A DNA stretch of 64,000 nucleotides from JALOBO01 sp023228225 (GTDB taxonomy: Bacteria; Bacillota; Clostridia; Christensenellales; UBA1242), in assembly GCA_041663585.1 (NCBI GenBank), contig JBAYMN010000003.1, positions 13,072-77,071 of the forward strand, written 5' to 3'. Shown here piece after piece: positions 18,328 to 27,679 of this stretch. Under the pieces are notes generated by a model, which saw nothing but the letters and a program-made list of their open reading frames with translations, was not told the DNA's origin and did no database searches. Within the stretch, counting starts at the first letter, position 1; each line of letters begins with the position of its first letter. The position numbers and the translations under genes are program-made.

Positions 18328-18356
18328 AGTATACTACACACAAATACAATTTGCAA
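18328..18356 (-). promoter_or_regulatory. Sigma-A promoter of rpoZ
   Basis: On the minus strand TTGCAA (18351-18356), a 17-nt spacer and TATACT (18328-18333) lie about 37 nt upstream of the rpoZ ATG. Confidence 0.75.
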
Positions 18357-18389
18357 GAGTTTTGTAGCCCTTTAAGCGCTTTAACTAAA

Positions 18390-19817
18390 TTAAATATTTA
18401 TAAGTTTAATAACAAGTTCATTTACTATTTGTGGATTAGCCTTTCCTTTGGTTGCTTTCATAATTTGTCCTACAAAAAATGCAAGTGCTTTTGATTTACC
18501 CGCTTTAAACTCCTCTACTGCTTGCGGATTTTGTGCTATAATTTCTCTTACAATTTTTTCAATTTCGGCCATGTCATTTACTTGCATAAGTCCCATACGG
18601 ACAACTGCTTTCTCTGGGTCTTCATCTGTTTTCCAAATTTCTTCAAGTACAGTTTTAGCGACTGTAACATTAACTTTTCCATCAGAAACCATTTTTAATA
18701 GGTCGGTGAGTTTCTTTGGATTAACGGGAATGTTTTTAAGCGATTGATTTTGACCTTTTATAAGTCTTAAAATGTCGCTCATAATAAAATTGCTTATTTC
18801 TTTTGGCTTGTTATATAATGCCAAACAATCTTCAAAATATTCGGCAGTTTCACGTTCGGAAGCAATTAGTGTTGCATCATAAATCGGCAAATTGTATTCT
18901 GTTACATATTGCTTAATACGCTGTTCGGGTAATCTTGGCAATTTGGCCATAATGCTTTGCACATATTCTGGCGTGACGGTAATTGGCAACAAATCAGGGT
19001 CCGGAAAATACCGGTAACTTTGTGATTCCTCTTTGTTACGCATAGCAAAACTTTGCATTTTTTCATCACTCCAACGACGCGTTTCTTGAATAACTTTTCC
19101 GCCTTTTTCAAGTATATCAGTTTGTCTTTTAACTTCATATTCTATTCCGGCAAACACTGATCTAAACGAACTTATATTTTTTAGTTCTGTACGAGTACCA
19201 TAAACGCTAGAACCTTCGGGCATTAACGATACATTAACATCGCAACGCATTGCCCCTTGTTCCATTTTGCCAGTAGATATGCCTAAATAAACTAGTATTT
19301 GTCTAATTTTTTCTAACAGTGCAACTGCTTCTTGCGCCGAACGCAAATCCGGCTCGGTAACCATTTCTATAAGTGGAACACTGCAACGGTTAAAATCAAT
19401 TAAACTTCCTTTGTTTTCGCTGTGTATAAGTTTACCGGCATCTTCCTCAACATGAATTCTATTAAGACGAATAATTTTTGTAACACCATTTAATTCTAAT
19501 TCAATATGTCCGCCTATGCAAAGTGGATACTCTAATTGTGAAATCTGATAAGCCTTAGGTAAATCAGGATAAAAATAATTTTTGCGCTCAAAAACCGAAT
19601 ATTTTGAAATTTTTGAGCCCATAGAAAGCCCTGCTTTGATTGCATATTCATAAACTTTACTGTTAAGAACTGGTAAAGCACCTGGAAGTCCAGTGCATAC
19701 TGGACAGCAATTTGTATTAGGTGAAAAGCCAAAACCATTTTTGCACGAACAAAACACTTTTGATTCTGTACATAATTCAGCGTGTATTTCTAGTCCTATA
19801 ACGGTTTGGTATTTCAT
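18390..19817 (-). CDS. gatB: Asp-tRNA(Asn)/Glu-tRNA(Gln) amidotransferase subunit B
   Basis: This 475-residue protein is the tRNA-binding and kinase subunit that activates misacylated Glu-tRNA(Gln) or Asp-tRNA(Asn). Key marks are YQTVIGLEIHAEL at the start, the zinc cysteines CSC/CPVC, GALPVLN, the Gly/Asp-rich HVEEDAGKL, RCDVNVS, and a C-terminal YqeY-like tail. The open frame extends upstream to 19850, but the ATG at 19817 has a GGGAGG site and begins the conserved sequence one base after the gatA stop, so it is chosen here. It is the last gene of the gatC-gatA-gatB run. Confidence 0.96.
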   Translation of the reverse strand: MKYQTVIGLEIHAELCTESKVFCSCKNGFGFSPNTNCCPVCTGLPGALPVLNSKVYEYAIKAGLSMGSKISKYSVFERKNYFYPDLPKAYQISQLEYPLCIGGHIELELNGVTKIIRLNRIHVEEDAGKLIHSENKGSLIDFNRCSVPLIEMVTEPDLRSAQEAVALLEKIRQILVYLGISTGKMEQGAMRCDVNVSLMPEGSSVYGTRTELKNISSFRSVFAGIEYEVKRQTDILEKGGKVIQETRRWSDEKMQSFAMRNKEESQSYRYFPDPDLLPITVTPEYVQSIMAKLPRLPEQRIKQYVTEYNLPIYDATLIASERETAEYFEDCLALYNKPKEISNFIMSDILRLIKGQNQSLKNIPVNPKKLTDLLKMVSDGKVNVTVAKTVLEEIWKTDEDPEKAVVRMGLMQVNDMAEIEKIVREIIAQNPQAVEEFKAGKSKALAFFVGQIMKATKGKANPQIVNELVIKLINI

Positions 19818-19818
19818 A

Positions 19819-21264
19819 TTATTTGCCCTCCCAAGAATAATGCTTTTCAATATAATCAGCGGTATTAAGTAATGTGCATTCAGAGAATTTTTTACCTATT
19901 AACTGTATACCTATTGGCATATTGTTTTGTCCTTTTCCACAAGGAATAGATATCGCAGGCAATTCTGCAATATTAACTGGTACGGTATAAACATCGGCCG
20001 CATACATTTCTACTGGATTATCAGTTTTTTCGCCAAATTTGAAAGCGGTAGATGGTGTTGTCGGCGAAATAATGACATCACAAATGTTAAATGCTTTTTC
20101 AAATTCGCATTTAATAGCCTGCTGTGCTTTTTTTGCTCGCTTATAATACGCATCAAAGTATCCACTGCTTAAAACAAAATTGCCAAGCATAATCCTGCGT
20201 TTTACTTCTTCACCAAAGCCTTGTGTACGAGATTTAAAGTAAAGTTCACTTAGATTTTTATAATCTTTTGCACGCACGCCGTATTTAACGCCATCAAATC
20301 TTGATAAATTTGATGCCGCTTCGGCACACGCTACAACATAATAAACAGAAAGTGATAAATCTATGTTTTTTAAATTTATATCTACAAGTGTGGCACCATG
20401 TTGTTTTAAAAACTCTATAACACTATTTACACTTACTTTTGTTTCATCACTCATAAATAAATTAAGATATTCTTTTGAAATACCAACTTTTAAGCCTCTA
20501 ATGGAATCTGTAAAACACTTGTTATAATCAGGTAATTTAAATTTTTCAGAGGTAGAATCTTTTTCATCACTACCTGCAATAACGCTTAGTAATAATGCGG
20601 AATCTTTAACTGTTTTTGTAAGCGGTCCTATTTGGTCAAGCGAAGATGCAAATGCAACAAGTCCAAACCTTGATACTAAGCCATAAGTAGGTTTAAGTCC
20701 TATTAATCCACAATATGCGGCAGGCTGTCTTATAGAGCCACCCGTATCAGAGCCTAGGGACGCTAAACATAAATTAGCGCCAACAGCAGAAGCACTACCG
20801 CCACTGCTACCACCGGGTACATACTCGTTATTAAGTGGATTTAAAACATTGCCGTATGCCGAATGTTCATTTGAACCACCCATTGCAAACTCGTCCATAT
20901 TTGCTTTACCAAGTAAAACAGCATTTTGCGCATTAAGTTTTTCTACAACTGTTGCGTTATAGGGCGGAATATAATTTTTTAAAAATTTGCTTCCGCATGT
21001 TGTGCGAACACCTTTTGTTGAAATATTATCTTTAATTATGATTGGAAGTCCAGTAAGAGCAGGATAAGCGACACCACTTTGAATAATTTTGTCGGCTTTT
21101 TCGGCTGTCGCCAAAGCATCGGCTTTACAGATTGTAATAAGGGTGTTTAATTTTTTAGTCTGCTCAATTTTTTGTAAAAATGATTTTGTTAATTCTACGC
21201 TTGTAACCTTTCGGTCTTTTAAAAGTTTTGACGCTTCTAAAAGCGTTAATAAAGTATAATCCAC
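19819..21264 (-). CDS. gatA: Asp-tRNA(Asn)/Glu-tRNA(Gln) amidotransferase subunit A
   Basis: This 481-residue amidase-signature enzyme releases ammonia from glutamine for GatB. The Ser-cisSer-Lys triad is visible: the lysine in IIKDNIST, the cis-serine in GGSSGGSASAVGAN, and the nucleophile serine in GSDTGGSIRQPAAYCG. It lies between gatC (12 nt upstream) and gatB (1 nt downstream), as expected for a stoichiometric heterotrimer. Length and motif order are normal. Confidence 0.97.
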   Translation of the reverse strand: MDYTLLTLLEASKLLKDRKVTSVELTKSFLQKIEQTKKLNTLITICKADALATAEKADKIIQSGVAYPALTGLPIIIKDNISTKGVRTTCGSKFLKNYIPPYNATVVEKLNAQNAVLLGKANMDEFAMGGSNEHSAYGNVLNPLNNEYVPGGSSGGSASAVGANLCLASLGSDTGGSIRQPAAYCGLIGLKPTYGLVSRFGLVAFASSLDQIGPLTKTVKDSALLLSVIAGSDEKDSTSEKFKLPDYNKCFTDSIRGLKVGISKEYLNLFMSDETKVSVNSVIEFLKQHGATLVDINLKNIDLSLSVYYVVACAEAASNLSRFDGVKYGVRAKDYKNLSELYFKSRTQGFGEEVKRRIMLGNFVLSSGYFDAYYKRAKKAQQAIKCEFEKAFNICDVIISPTTPSTAFKFGEKTDNPVEMYAADVYTVPVNIAELPAISIPCGKGQNNMPIGIQLIGKKFSECTLLNTADYIEKHYSWEGK

Positions 21265-21275
21265 TGTATGCCCCC

Positions 21276-21563
21276 TTATTCTACCACGGCAGGAACGACT
21301 ATGGCACCGGCAAAAAATTCGGGTGCATTAAGTTCTATATCCTGTACAGAAATACTTTTTTTAGGCTCATCGGCTCGTAAATCTAAACTTGCATTTAAAC
21401 TACGCCCGCTTGTACAAGTACTTTCTTCTTTAAAATTTTTAACCGCATTTACGCACGATAATATATTATCAAAATCTTTTTGCAATTTTTGCATTTCAGC
21501 ATCACTAAATTTTAATGCCGATAGTTTTGCAATTTTTTCTAGTTCAAGTTTACTAACGCTCAT
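21276..21563 (-). CDS. gatC: Asp-tRNA(Asn)/Glu-tRNA(Gln) amidotransferase subunit C
   Basis: This 95-residue protein has the GatC pattern: an N-terminal helix with LEKIAKLSALKFSD, a helical D-F-D-N-I-L motif, then an L-R-A/x-D-E-P segment before the C-terminus. It wraps around GatA and stabilises its contact with GatB. The frame is open to 21632, but ATG 21563 has AAAGGAG at good spacing and begins the conserved sequence, so it is used here. The gene heads the gatCAB run and follows ligA. Confidence 0.9.
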   Translation of the reverse strand: MSVSKLELEKIAKLSALKFSDAEMQKLQKDFDNILSCVNAVKNFKEESTCTSGRSLNASLDLRADEPKKSISVQDIELNAPEFFAGAIVVPAVVE

Positions 21564-21649
21564 AAAAACTCCTTTAAGTGCTTTAAGTTTATCACAACTA
21601 ATTTTTATAATCAATAAATTTTTTACATACAAAAAATATAATAATACTA

Positions 21650-23623
21650 TTATTTTGTTTGTAATTTAATTAGTTTAATTAGTTCTGGCTCATCAATAAC
21701 TCTAATGCCTAATTCTTTGGCTCTGGTTAATTTGCTTTTTGCACCTTCGCCAGCAACAACCAAATCGGTATTTTTAGAAACCGAACTCGAAACTTTCGCC
21801 CCAAGATCTTCTAAAAGTTTTGTCGCTTCATCTCGTGTGTAATTTTCTAACCCACCCGTAAGCACAATCGTTTTATTATTAAAGTAATTTTCGCCTGTGT
21901 TTTTTTTAATATATTCTTGTGGTTTTACTCCTACATTTAATAAATTATCAATTACACTATATTGTGTATTTAAAAAATCTAATACACCATATGCAGTAAT
22001 TTCACCAATGTTTTCTATATTATTTAATTCATCAAATGTAGCGTGTTGAAAATGTTCCAAAGTTTCAAATTTTTTTGCTAAATCTTTTGCAGTTTTCTCG
22101 CCTACATTATCTATTGATAGTGAATATATAAAATTTTCTAATTTACAGATTTTACTATTTTGAATTGTCGAATATAAATTTTCGGTTTTTTTATCTTTAA
22201 AACCTTCTAAATTTAAAAAATCTTCCTTAGAAATTTTATATAAGTCGGCAGGAGTGCAAACATTTAATTTTTTATATAATTGATCTACGGTTTTATTGCT
22301 TATACCCTCTAAATTCATTGCGTTTTTAGAAGAATAATGCACAAGTCTTCCCATAATTTGTTCCGGACAATTATTAATATTTTTGCAATATAAGTTTACG
22401 CCATCATTAACAAGATGCGAATTACAAGAAGGACAATAATCAGGCGGTATAATTATTTTTGAATCTTCTGTATCACGTGCTAGACCTAGTATTTCGGGTA
22501 TAACTTCGTTACTACGCCTAATAAACACATAACTGTTAATTTTAACCTGCTTGCGTAAAATATCATCGCAGTTATTTAATGTTGCTCTACTTATTGTTGC
22601 ACCGGCTAACTCAACCGGTTCTATTATTGCAAGAGGAGTTATTTTACCTGTTCTTCCTACCGACCAAAGCACATTTAATAATTTTGTGGTTACTTCTTGT
22701 GCTTCAAATTTGTATGCCATTGCCCAGCGTGGAAATTTATTTGTGTATCCTACTTTTTTTCTTAGTGGAACTTTGTTTAATTTCAGAACTGTACCATCAA
22801 TAAGTATATCAAGCGTGCTTTTTATATCATCTATGTTGCTAATTTCTTTTTCAATATCGGTAAAATCAGAAAAAACTTTAAAATAGTTATGCACTTTAAA
22901 GCCTTGTCCACGCAAAAATTCTCGCATATCTTCCTGCGATTCAAATGTTTTATCTTCGGCATGATTCACATCATAAAAATATATTACCAAATTTCTACTT
23001 GCGGTAACTTTTGGATCAAGGTTGCGTATTGCACCAGCCACAGCGTTTCGGGCATTTTTAAGCACATCTTCGGCGGTTTCATTATACTTTTTAAGCGTTG
23101 ACAGTGCCATCATACCCTCGCCATGCACTTCAAGTAATCCTTTAAATTCTATACTAAGTGGTACGCTTTTAATGGTTTTAACTTGTGCGGTAACATCTTC
23201 ACCCACTACTCCGTTTCCGCGTGTGGCAGCAGTTAACAATTTACCTTTATCGTATGTTAAGCAAATTGTAAGACCATCAAATTTATATTCCATTGTAAAA
23301 TCTGCATTCTTATCTAATTTATTTTGGGTATTTTCTAACCACTGTTTAAGTTCGGCTAATGTTTGGCATTTATCAAGGCTATAAAGTTTATGCATATGCT
23401 CATGCTTTTCAAAGCCTTCTAAAATAGCGCCACCTACTCTTTGACTTGGCGAATTTTCTAGAACTATTCCGCTTTGCTTTTCTAACAAAAGCAATTTATC
23501 ATATATTCTATCGTATTCAAGATCGGAAATTGTTGGATTATCAAGTACATAATAATTATGATTGTGAATGTTTAATTCTCTTATTAGTTCTTGCATTTGT
23601 TTAATTACATCTTTACTTTCCAT
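21650..23623 (-). CDS. ligA: NAD-dependent DNA ligase
   Basis: This 657-residue replicative ligase joins nicks with NAD as cofactor. The adenylation lysine is in EYKFDGL near residue 115. Other marks are the Ia domain with N-Y-Y-V-L-D and DLEYDRIYD, SVGRTGKITPLA, the C4 zinc finger (C-x2-C ... C-x5-C, around 405-430), HhH helices (LEGISNKT, VGEKTAKDLA), and a C-terminal BRCT domain (about 580-657). The ATG at 23623 follows GGAG in the last codons of pcrA and starts one base after the pcrA stop. A more upstream ATG at 23635 lies inside pcrA and is less likely. Confidence 0.96.
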   Translation of the reverse strand: MESKDVIKQMQELIRELNIHNHNYYVLDNPTISDLEYDRIYDKLLLLEKQSGIVLENSPSQRVGGAILEGFEKHEHMHKLYSLDKCQTLAELKQWLENTQNKLDKNADFTMEYKFDGLTICLTYDKGKLLTAATRGNGVVGEDVTAQVKTIKSVPLSIEFKGLLEVHGEGMMALSTLKKYNETAEDVLKNARNAVAGAIRNLDPKVTASRNLVIYFYDVNHAEDKTFESQEDMREFLRGQGFKVHNYFKVFSDFTDIEKEISNIDDIKSTLDILIDGTVLKLNKVPLRKKVGYTNKFPRWAMAYKFEAQEVTTKLLNVLWSVGRTGKITPLAIIEPVELAGATISRATLNNCDDILRKQVKINSYVFIRRSNEVIPEILGLARDTEDSKIIIPPDYCPSCNSHLVNDGVNLYCKNINNCPEQIMGRLVHYSSKNAMNLEGISNKTVDQLYKKLNVCTPADLYKISKEDFLNLEGFKDKKTENLYSTIQNSKICKLENFIYSLSIDNVGEKTAKDLAKKFETLEHFQHATFDELNNIENIGEITAYGVLDFLNTQYSVIDNLLNVGVKPQEYIKKNTGENYFNNKTIVLTGGLENYTRDEATKLLEDLGAKVSSSVSKNTDLVVAGEGAKSKLTRAKELGIRVIDEPELIKLIKLQTK

Positions 23624-23624
23624 T

Positions 23625-25928
23625 TTAATCTCCATTTTTACTTTTTATAAGTTGAATAGGTGCATCAATTGATAACTTCTTAACTCCAATTAAATTAAAC
23701 TTAATGCTTATATCTTTTGTGGTATTTATTGCGGAAATATCAATAATTTCACCTACACCAAACTTAGGGTGCAACACTTTTACTCCAACTACAAAGCCCA
23801 AATAATCGTGTTCGGCACTGCTTTTTGCTTCAAACATTTTTTGCATATTAGAATTACTGCTTTCTTTATATTTTTTAGAACTTGAATAGCCATAATTGTT
23901 ATTTTTATAGTAACTATTTTGTGAAGAAGGGTTTCGGTTCCAATCCGAATTATAGGAATGCTCGCTATATACTTCTTGCGGTGCGCTGTCGGGCTTGTTT
24001 TCTAAGCCCGCTTCACTTAAAAATCTTGATGGAATTGTAAAATCCCTTTTACCGTAAAGAAATCTGCTTTTTGCATAAGTCAAATAAAGCCTCTCCTTTG
24101 TGCGTGTAATTGCCACATACATAAGTCTGCGCTCTTCTTCCATATCATCATCTGAACTATCAACACGTTTAATAGGAAAAATCTTTTCTTCAAGTCCAAT
24201 TACAAATACTACCTTAAATTCTAGCCCTTTAACTGAATGTACGGTTGCAACTGTAATTGAATTAGATTTTTCACCTTCTCCCATAGAATCTATGTCGCTT
24301 ATTAGCATAACTGATTGTAAATAGTCCGAAAGAGTGGCTTCTGGATTGTTTTTTATATAATCACTAATGTGTTGCACAAACGAATTTATATTCATCTTAC
24401 GATTAATATTTTCTTCGGTATTTTCTACATATTCGTTTTCTATACCAGTTCGGGTTAATAGATACGACACAAACTTATTTAGTGGCATACCGTTTAATGC
24501 ATTATTTAAATCCGCAAAAATTTGACTAACAGACATAATTTTATTTGATAATGATTTACTCATACCGCCAAGACTTTGGGCGTTTAAAACCGCTTCATAG
24601 GGCGAAAAACCAAACTTTGATGCAAGTCCATTAATTTCACTAATCGCACTATTGCCAAGCCCGCGTTTAGGAAAGTTAATAATTCGTAAAAATGCTTCAT
24701 TATCTTTGTTATTAACAAGCAACCTTAAATATGCAATAATATTTTTAATTTCAATTCGGTCAAAAAATTTAAAACCGCCAAATATTGCATAAGGCATATT
24801 ATAGGACAAAAACAATTCTTCAAATGGAAAAGTAAGTGCATTTAATCGCATAAGTACCGCTATATCAGAGTATTTATATCCCGACTCTATAAGCCCGCCA
24901 ATAGAATTTGCAACAAAACTTGCTTCTTCTTTTTGATCATAAGCGGAATACTTAGTAATTTTAACTCCGCCGGTTTTATTAGTCCAAAGTTCCTTAGGAA
25001 TACGAATATGATTCTTGCTTATTAATTTATTTGCGGCTTCTAAAATTTGAGTTGTAGAACGATAGTTTTGTTCTAATTTAAATACTTCTACTGGTTTAAA
25101 ATTTATTATAAAATCTTGCTGAAAGGCTGATATATTTGTGGGGTCTGCACCGCGCCAAGTATATATACACTGGTCCTCATCGCCAACTATAAATATATTA
25201 TGGTGTACACTTGCTAACATTTTTGCTAGTTCATATTGCACTTTATTAGTATCTTGAAACTCATCAATATGAATATATTCAAATCTATTTGCGTAATACG
25301 ATAGTACATCTGGGCAGGCCTTAAATAAATCAAGCGTTTTATACAGTAAATCATCAAAATCCAGTGCGTTAGATTTTTTCAATTCTTCGTTATATTTGAC
25401 TACTAACTTTACTATTTCATCAATGCCTTTTTGAAAAGCAAAATTCATAAGATATTCTTCTACACTCAGATATGAATTTTTAAAATTTGAAATATGAAAT
25501 AATACATGTTTTTTAAATTCATCTTTTTCTTTATCTTCAAGCGTTAAATTTTCCAGCAATTTCTTAACAACTTTTTCTTTATCATCATCAGCATAAATAG
25601 TAAATTTGCTATCATATCCATCAATCCTGCTAATATGTTGCCTTAAAATTTTAGCGCACATAGCGTGAAATGTAGAAATCCAAATATCCTGTGAATTTTC
25701 AACCATTTTAGCAATGCGGTCTTTCATTTCTTTTGCCGCTTTATTTGTAAAAGTAATCGCTAAAATTTTATGCGGGTTTACACCTTTACTTATTAAATAT
25801 GCCACACGATATGTTAACACGCGAGTTTTTCCGCTACCAGCACCCGCAACAACTAAAACAGCACCGTAAATACATTCTACGGCTTTTTTCTGTTCTTGAT
25901 TTAATGCGTTTAAGTCAAAATTTTCCAC
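23625..25928 (-). CDS. pcrA: ATP-dependent DNA helicase PcrA (UvrD/Rep family)
   Basis: This 767-residue SF1 helicase acts in repair and replication. Motifs: Q-motif LNQEQKKAV, Walker A AGAGSGKT (residues about 28-35), TFTNKAAKEM, the DEFQDTN Walker B, GDEDQCIYTWRGAD, TVHSVKGLEF, and VAITRTKERLYLT. The frame is open to 26003, but GTG 25928 sits behind AAAAGGTG and begins the family N-terminus (ENFDLNALN), so it is chosen. The linker (about 650-710) is rich in S, N and Y, and a C-terminal V-L-H-P-K-F-G-V-G domain, the RNA-polymerase-binding type, is present. ligA follows directly. Confidence 0.97.
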   Translation of the reverse strand: MENFDLNALNQEQKKAVECIYGAVLVVAGAGSGKTRVLTYRVAYLISKGVNPHKILAITFTNKAAKEMKDRIAKMVENSQDIWISTFHAMCAKILRQHISRIDGYDSKFTIYADDDKEKVVKKLLENLTLEDKEKDEFKKHVLFHISNFKNSYLSVEEYLMNFAFQKGIDEIVKLVVKYNEELKKSNALDFDDLLYKTLDLFKACPDVLSYYANRFEYIHIDEFQDTNKVQYELAKMLASVHHNIFIVGDEDQCIYTWRGADPTNISAFQQDFIINFKPVEVFKLEQNYRSTTQILEAANKLISKNHIRIPKELWTNKTGGVKITKYSAYDQKEEASFVANSIGGLIESGYKYSDIAVLMRLNALTFPFEELFLSYNMPYAIFGGFKFFDRIEIKNIIAYLRLLVNNKDNEAFLRIINFPKRGLGNSAISEINGLASKFGFSPYEAVLNAQSLGGMSKSLSNKIMSVSQIFADLNNALNGMPLNKFVSYLLTRTGIENEYVENTEENINRKMNINSFVQHISDYIKNNPEATLSDYLQSVMLISDIDSMGEGEKSNSITVATVHSVKGLEFKVVFVIGLEEKIFPIKRVDSSDDDMEEERRLMYVAITRTKERLYLTYAKSRFLYGKRDFTIPSRFLSEAGLENKPDSAPQEVYSEHSYNSDWNRNPSSQNSYYKNNNYGYSSSKKYKESSNSNMQKMFEAKSSAEHDYLGFVVGVKVLHPKFGVGEIIDISAINTTKDISIKFNLIGVKKLSIDAPIQLIKSKNGD

Positions 25929-25986
25929 AATAACACCTTTTAATTTAAGTCTATAACAGTTTAACATTTTTAAAGACTTTTCGCAA

Positions 25987-26024
25987 CAAAAAGGACAGAA
26001 CAAAATGTTACTGCCCTATTTTTG
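25987..26024 (-). terminator. Intrinsic terminator of the small unknown gene
   Basis: On the minus strand AGGGCAG pairs with CTGTCCT (one G-T pair), with inner AAC/GTT pairing, followed by TTTTTG. It separates the unknown gene from pcrA. Confidence 0.65.
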
Positions 26025-26070
26025 TTAAATTAATAAAATTTTATGAAATTAATTTATTAATAATTACAAA

Positions 26071-26481
26071 TTATTTACTACACATTTGCTTTTCTATATA
26101 ATATCTTTCTTTAAGTGTTCTATATTTATCTGCTAATTTGAATACATAACGTTGTTTTGCATTACTATCTAATTTATCATAAATTTCTCGATCAACAAGT
26201 TGTCCTATTGGATTTGTAATGTCAACACAATCATCAAGTATTTTGCATACTTTTTTATAAAGCATATCATCTTCACATTGAATTTTACTTTTGCCATAAA
26301 GTTCTGCGTTAAGTTTGTTTATGTAATAGTTTTGAGCAACTGTTACACTTTTTCCCATTGCACGCATATTTTCCATTGCATTGATTCGCTGAACATTTGT
26401 CTTTTGCCAATATCCATCTTTCATCCTTCGTTTTGCATTAAGAGCAAGAAGCCTTAATTCGCTTTTCTGGTTTTCCTTCAT
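26071..26481 (-). CDS. Unknown small basic, helical protein
   Basis: I do not recognise this protein (136 residues from ATG 26481; an ATG two codons upstream is equally possible, and the frame is open to 26529). It is hydrophilic, with many K, R, N and Y residues and predicted helices throughout, no membrane segment and no catalytic motif. It contains RINAMENMRAMGKSVTVAQNY and, near the C-terminus, LADKYRTLKERYYIEKQ. Its own terminator follows, and GGGG precedes the chosen start. It lies between pcrA and an SDR gene, which gives no clue. It may be nucleic-acid binding, but this is only inference. Confidence 0.6.
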   Translation of the reverse strand: MKENQKSELRLLALNAKRRMKDGYWQKTNVQRINAMENMRAMGKSVTVAQNYYINKLNAELYGKSKIQCEDDMLYKKVCKILDDCVDITNPIGQLVDREIYDKLDSNAKQRYVFKLADKYRTLKERYYIEKQMCSK

Positions 26482-26765
26482 AAACATTAATCCCCTAAAT
26501 GTTATTTTTCCTGTATTACCCAGGTGCATATATTGTATAACAATTCATAGTAATAAGTCTTAGTGTTTACAAAAATAGACATATAATATTGTAAATAGCA
26601 TTATAGTTAAATAAATTGGCATTTTTCCACAAACAAATTAGACAAATTTAAAAAAATGTATAGTATATTTATGCATTCAATCTACTGTTAGCGATAGTTA
26701 TTGCATAAATACTTTTTCTTATCTTTTTAAAGGACTGTTATATTTAAAAATTATTTACTTGGCAT
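26482..26765. other. Intergenic, no gene seen
   Basis: A 284-nt AT-rich stretch between the unknown gene and an SDR gene. I see no coding frame, tRNA-like fold or clear promoter pair beyond what serves the unknown gene on the minus strand. Confidence 0.6.
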
Positions 26766-27554
26766 TTATTTGGATTTTTCACTTATGTTTTTGCACCGAT
26801 TATAAATAATTTTATTCATAAATCGAACTGGAATTAGTTTACCAAAAAAATCGGCTAACTTATTTATAAAACCAGGAATATAAACTGCTTGCCCCTTATC
26901 TGCTTTTAAAAGCGTTTTGTATGCAATAATGCCTACATTTTTAACTGAAAGCAGACTACTAAATCCGACCGCTTCAATGTTCTTAGTCCATTGCGGATTT
27001 GTAGGAATTGTTGCCGGAGTAAGTAGTGTTATACTAATATTTTGATCTTTAACTTCATAAGCAAATGCCCTAAAAAAATTTGTTAGCATTCGCTTACTAG
27101 ATGAATAAAGTGCTTTATATGGCATAGGAAATTCACCCGCCAAACTAGATACTGTAATTATTGTAAATTTCTGACTTGTGCGTAAATTTAAAATACTGTA
27201 AGTAATATCAATCACGGATTCTACATTAACACGAATTAAATTTCTTATAATATCATTGTTTAGTGTTAAAAATTCGCCTTCATGGTCAAATCCAACAGTA
27301 TTTATTAGTTTATTAAAAGTAAATCCATCTTGCTTTAAATATATAATCAAATCATTTCTTTCAGTATCTATTGCCATATCACATACGGCATATTTTACAT
27401 CAATTTTATAAGCATGCGTTAAACTCTCAGCGAGTAGTGCAAGTTTATCTTGTTTTGTGCTTGTTAGAAATAAGTTTTCGCCTCGCATTGCACAAGCCAC
27501 GGCAAACGCTTTGCCTAGTCCGCCAGTTGCTCCACTTATAAATGTATATGGCAT
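26766..27554 (-). CDS. Short-chain dehydrogenase/reductase
   Basis: This 262-residue classical SDR is probably an NAD(P)(H)-dependent oxidoreductase. It has the cofactor loop SGATGGLGKA near the N-terminus, an N-x-V-G segment, the catalytic serine (VSSLAG) and the Y-x3-K pair in ALYSSSKRML. The C-terminal 40 residues carry an amphipathic, basic tail similar to SDRs of the DltE/YdfG-like lipid or cell-envelope group. The frame is open to 27593, but ATG 27554 follows GGAGG and starts the conserved strand. It is divergent from a second SDR at 27680. The substrate is unknown. Confidence 0.85.
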   Translation of the reverse strand: MPYTFISGATGGLGKAFAVACAMRGENLFLTSTKQDKLALLAESLTHAYKIDVKYAVCDMAIDTERNDLIIYLKQDGFTFNKLINTVGFDHEGEFLTLNNDIIRNLIRVNVESVIDITYSILNLRTSQKFTIITVSSLAGEFPMPYKALYSSSKRMLTNFFRAFAYEVKDQNISITLLTPATIPTNPQWTKNIEAVGFSSLLSVKNVGIIAYKTLLKADKGQAVYIPGFINKLADFFGKLIPVRFMNKIIYNRCKNISEKSK

Positions 27555-27679
27555 AAAAGCCTCCAAAAAATATTTATATATAATTAATACCATTTTTATT
27601 AGTTTAAGTCAAACATAATTTAAAATTTGACTATTACAATAAAGTAGGTATATAATAAAGTTTGTAAGGCGGTTGTTTT

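Noticed and set aside
18902..19138. Minus-strand 78-residue frame within gatB
   Set aside because: Out-of-frame within gatB on the same strand; no ribosome binding site or motif, so treated as a shadow.
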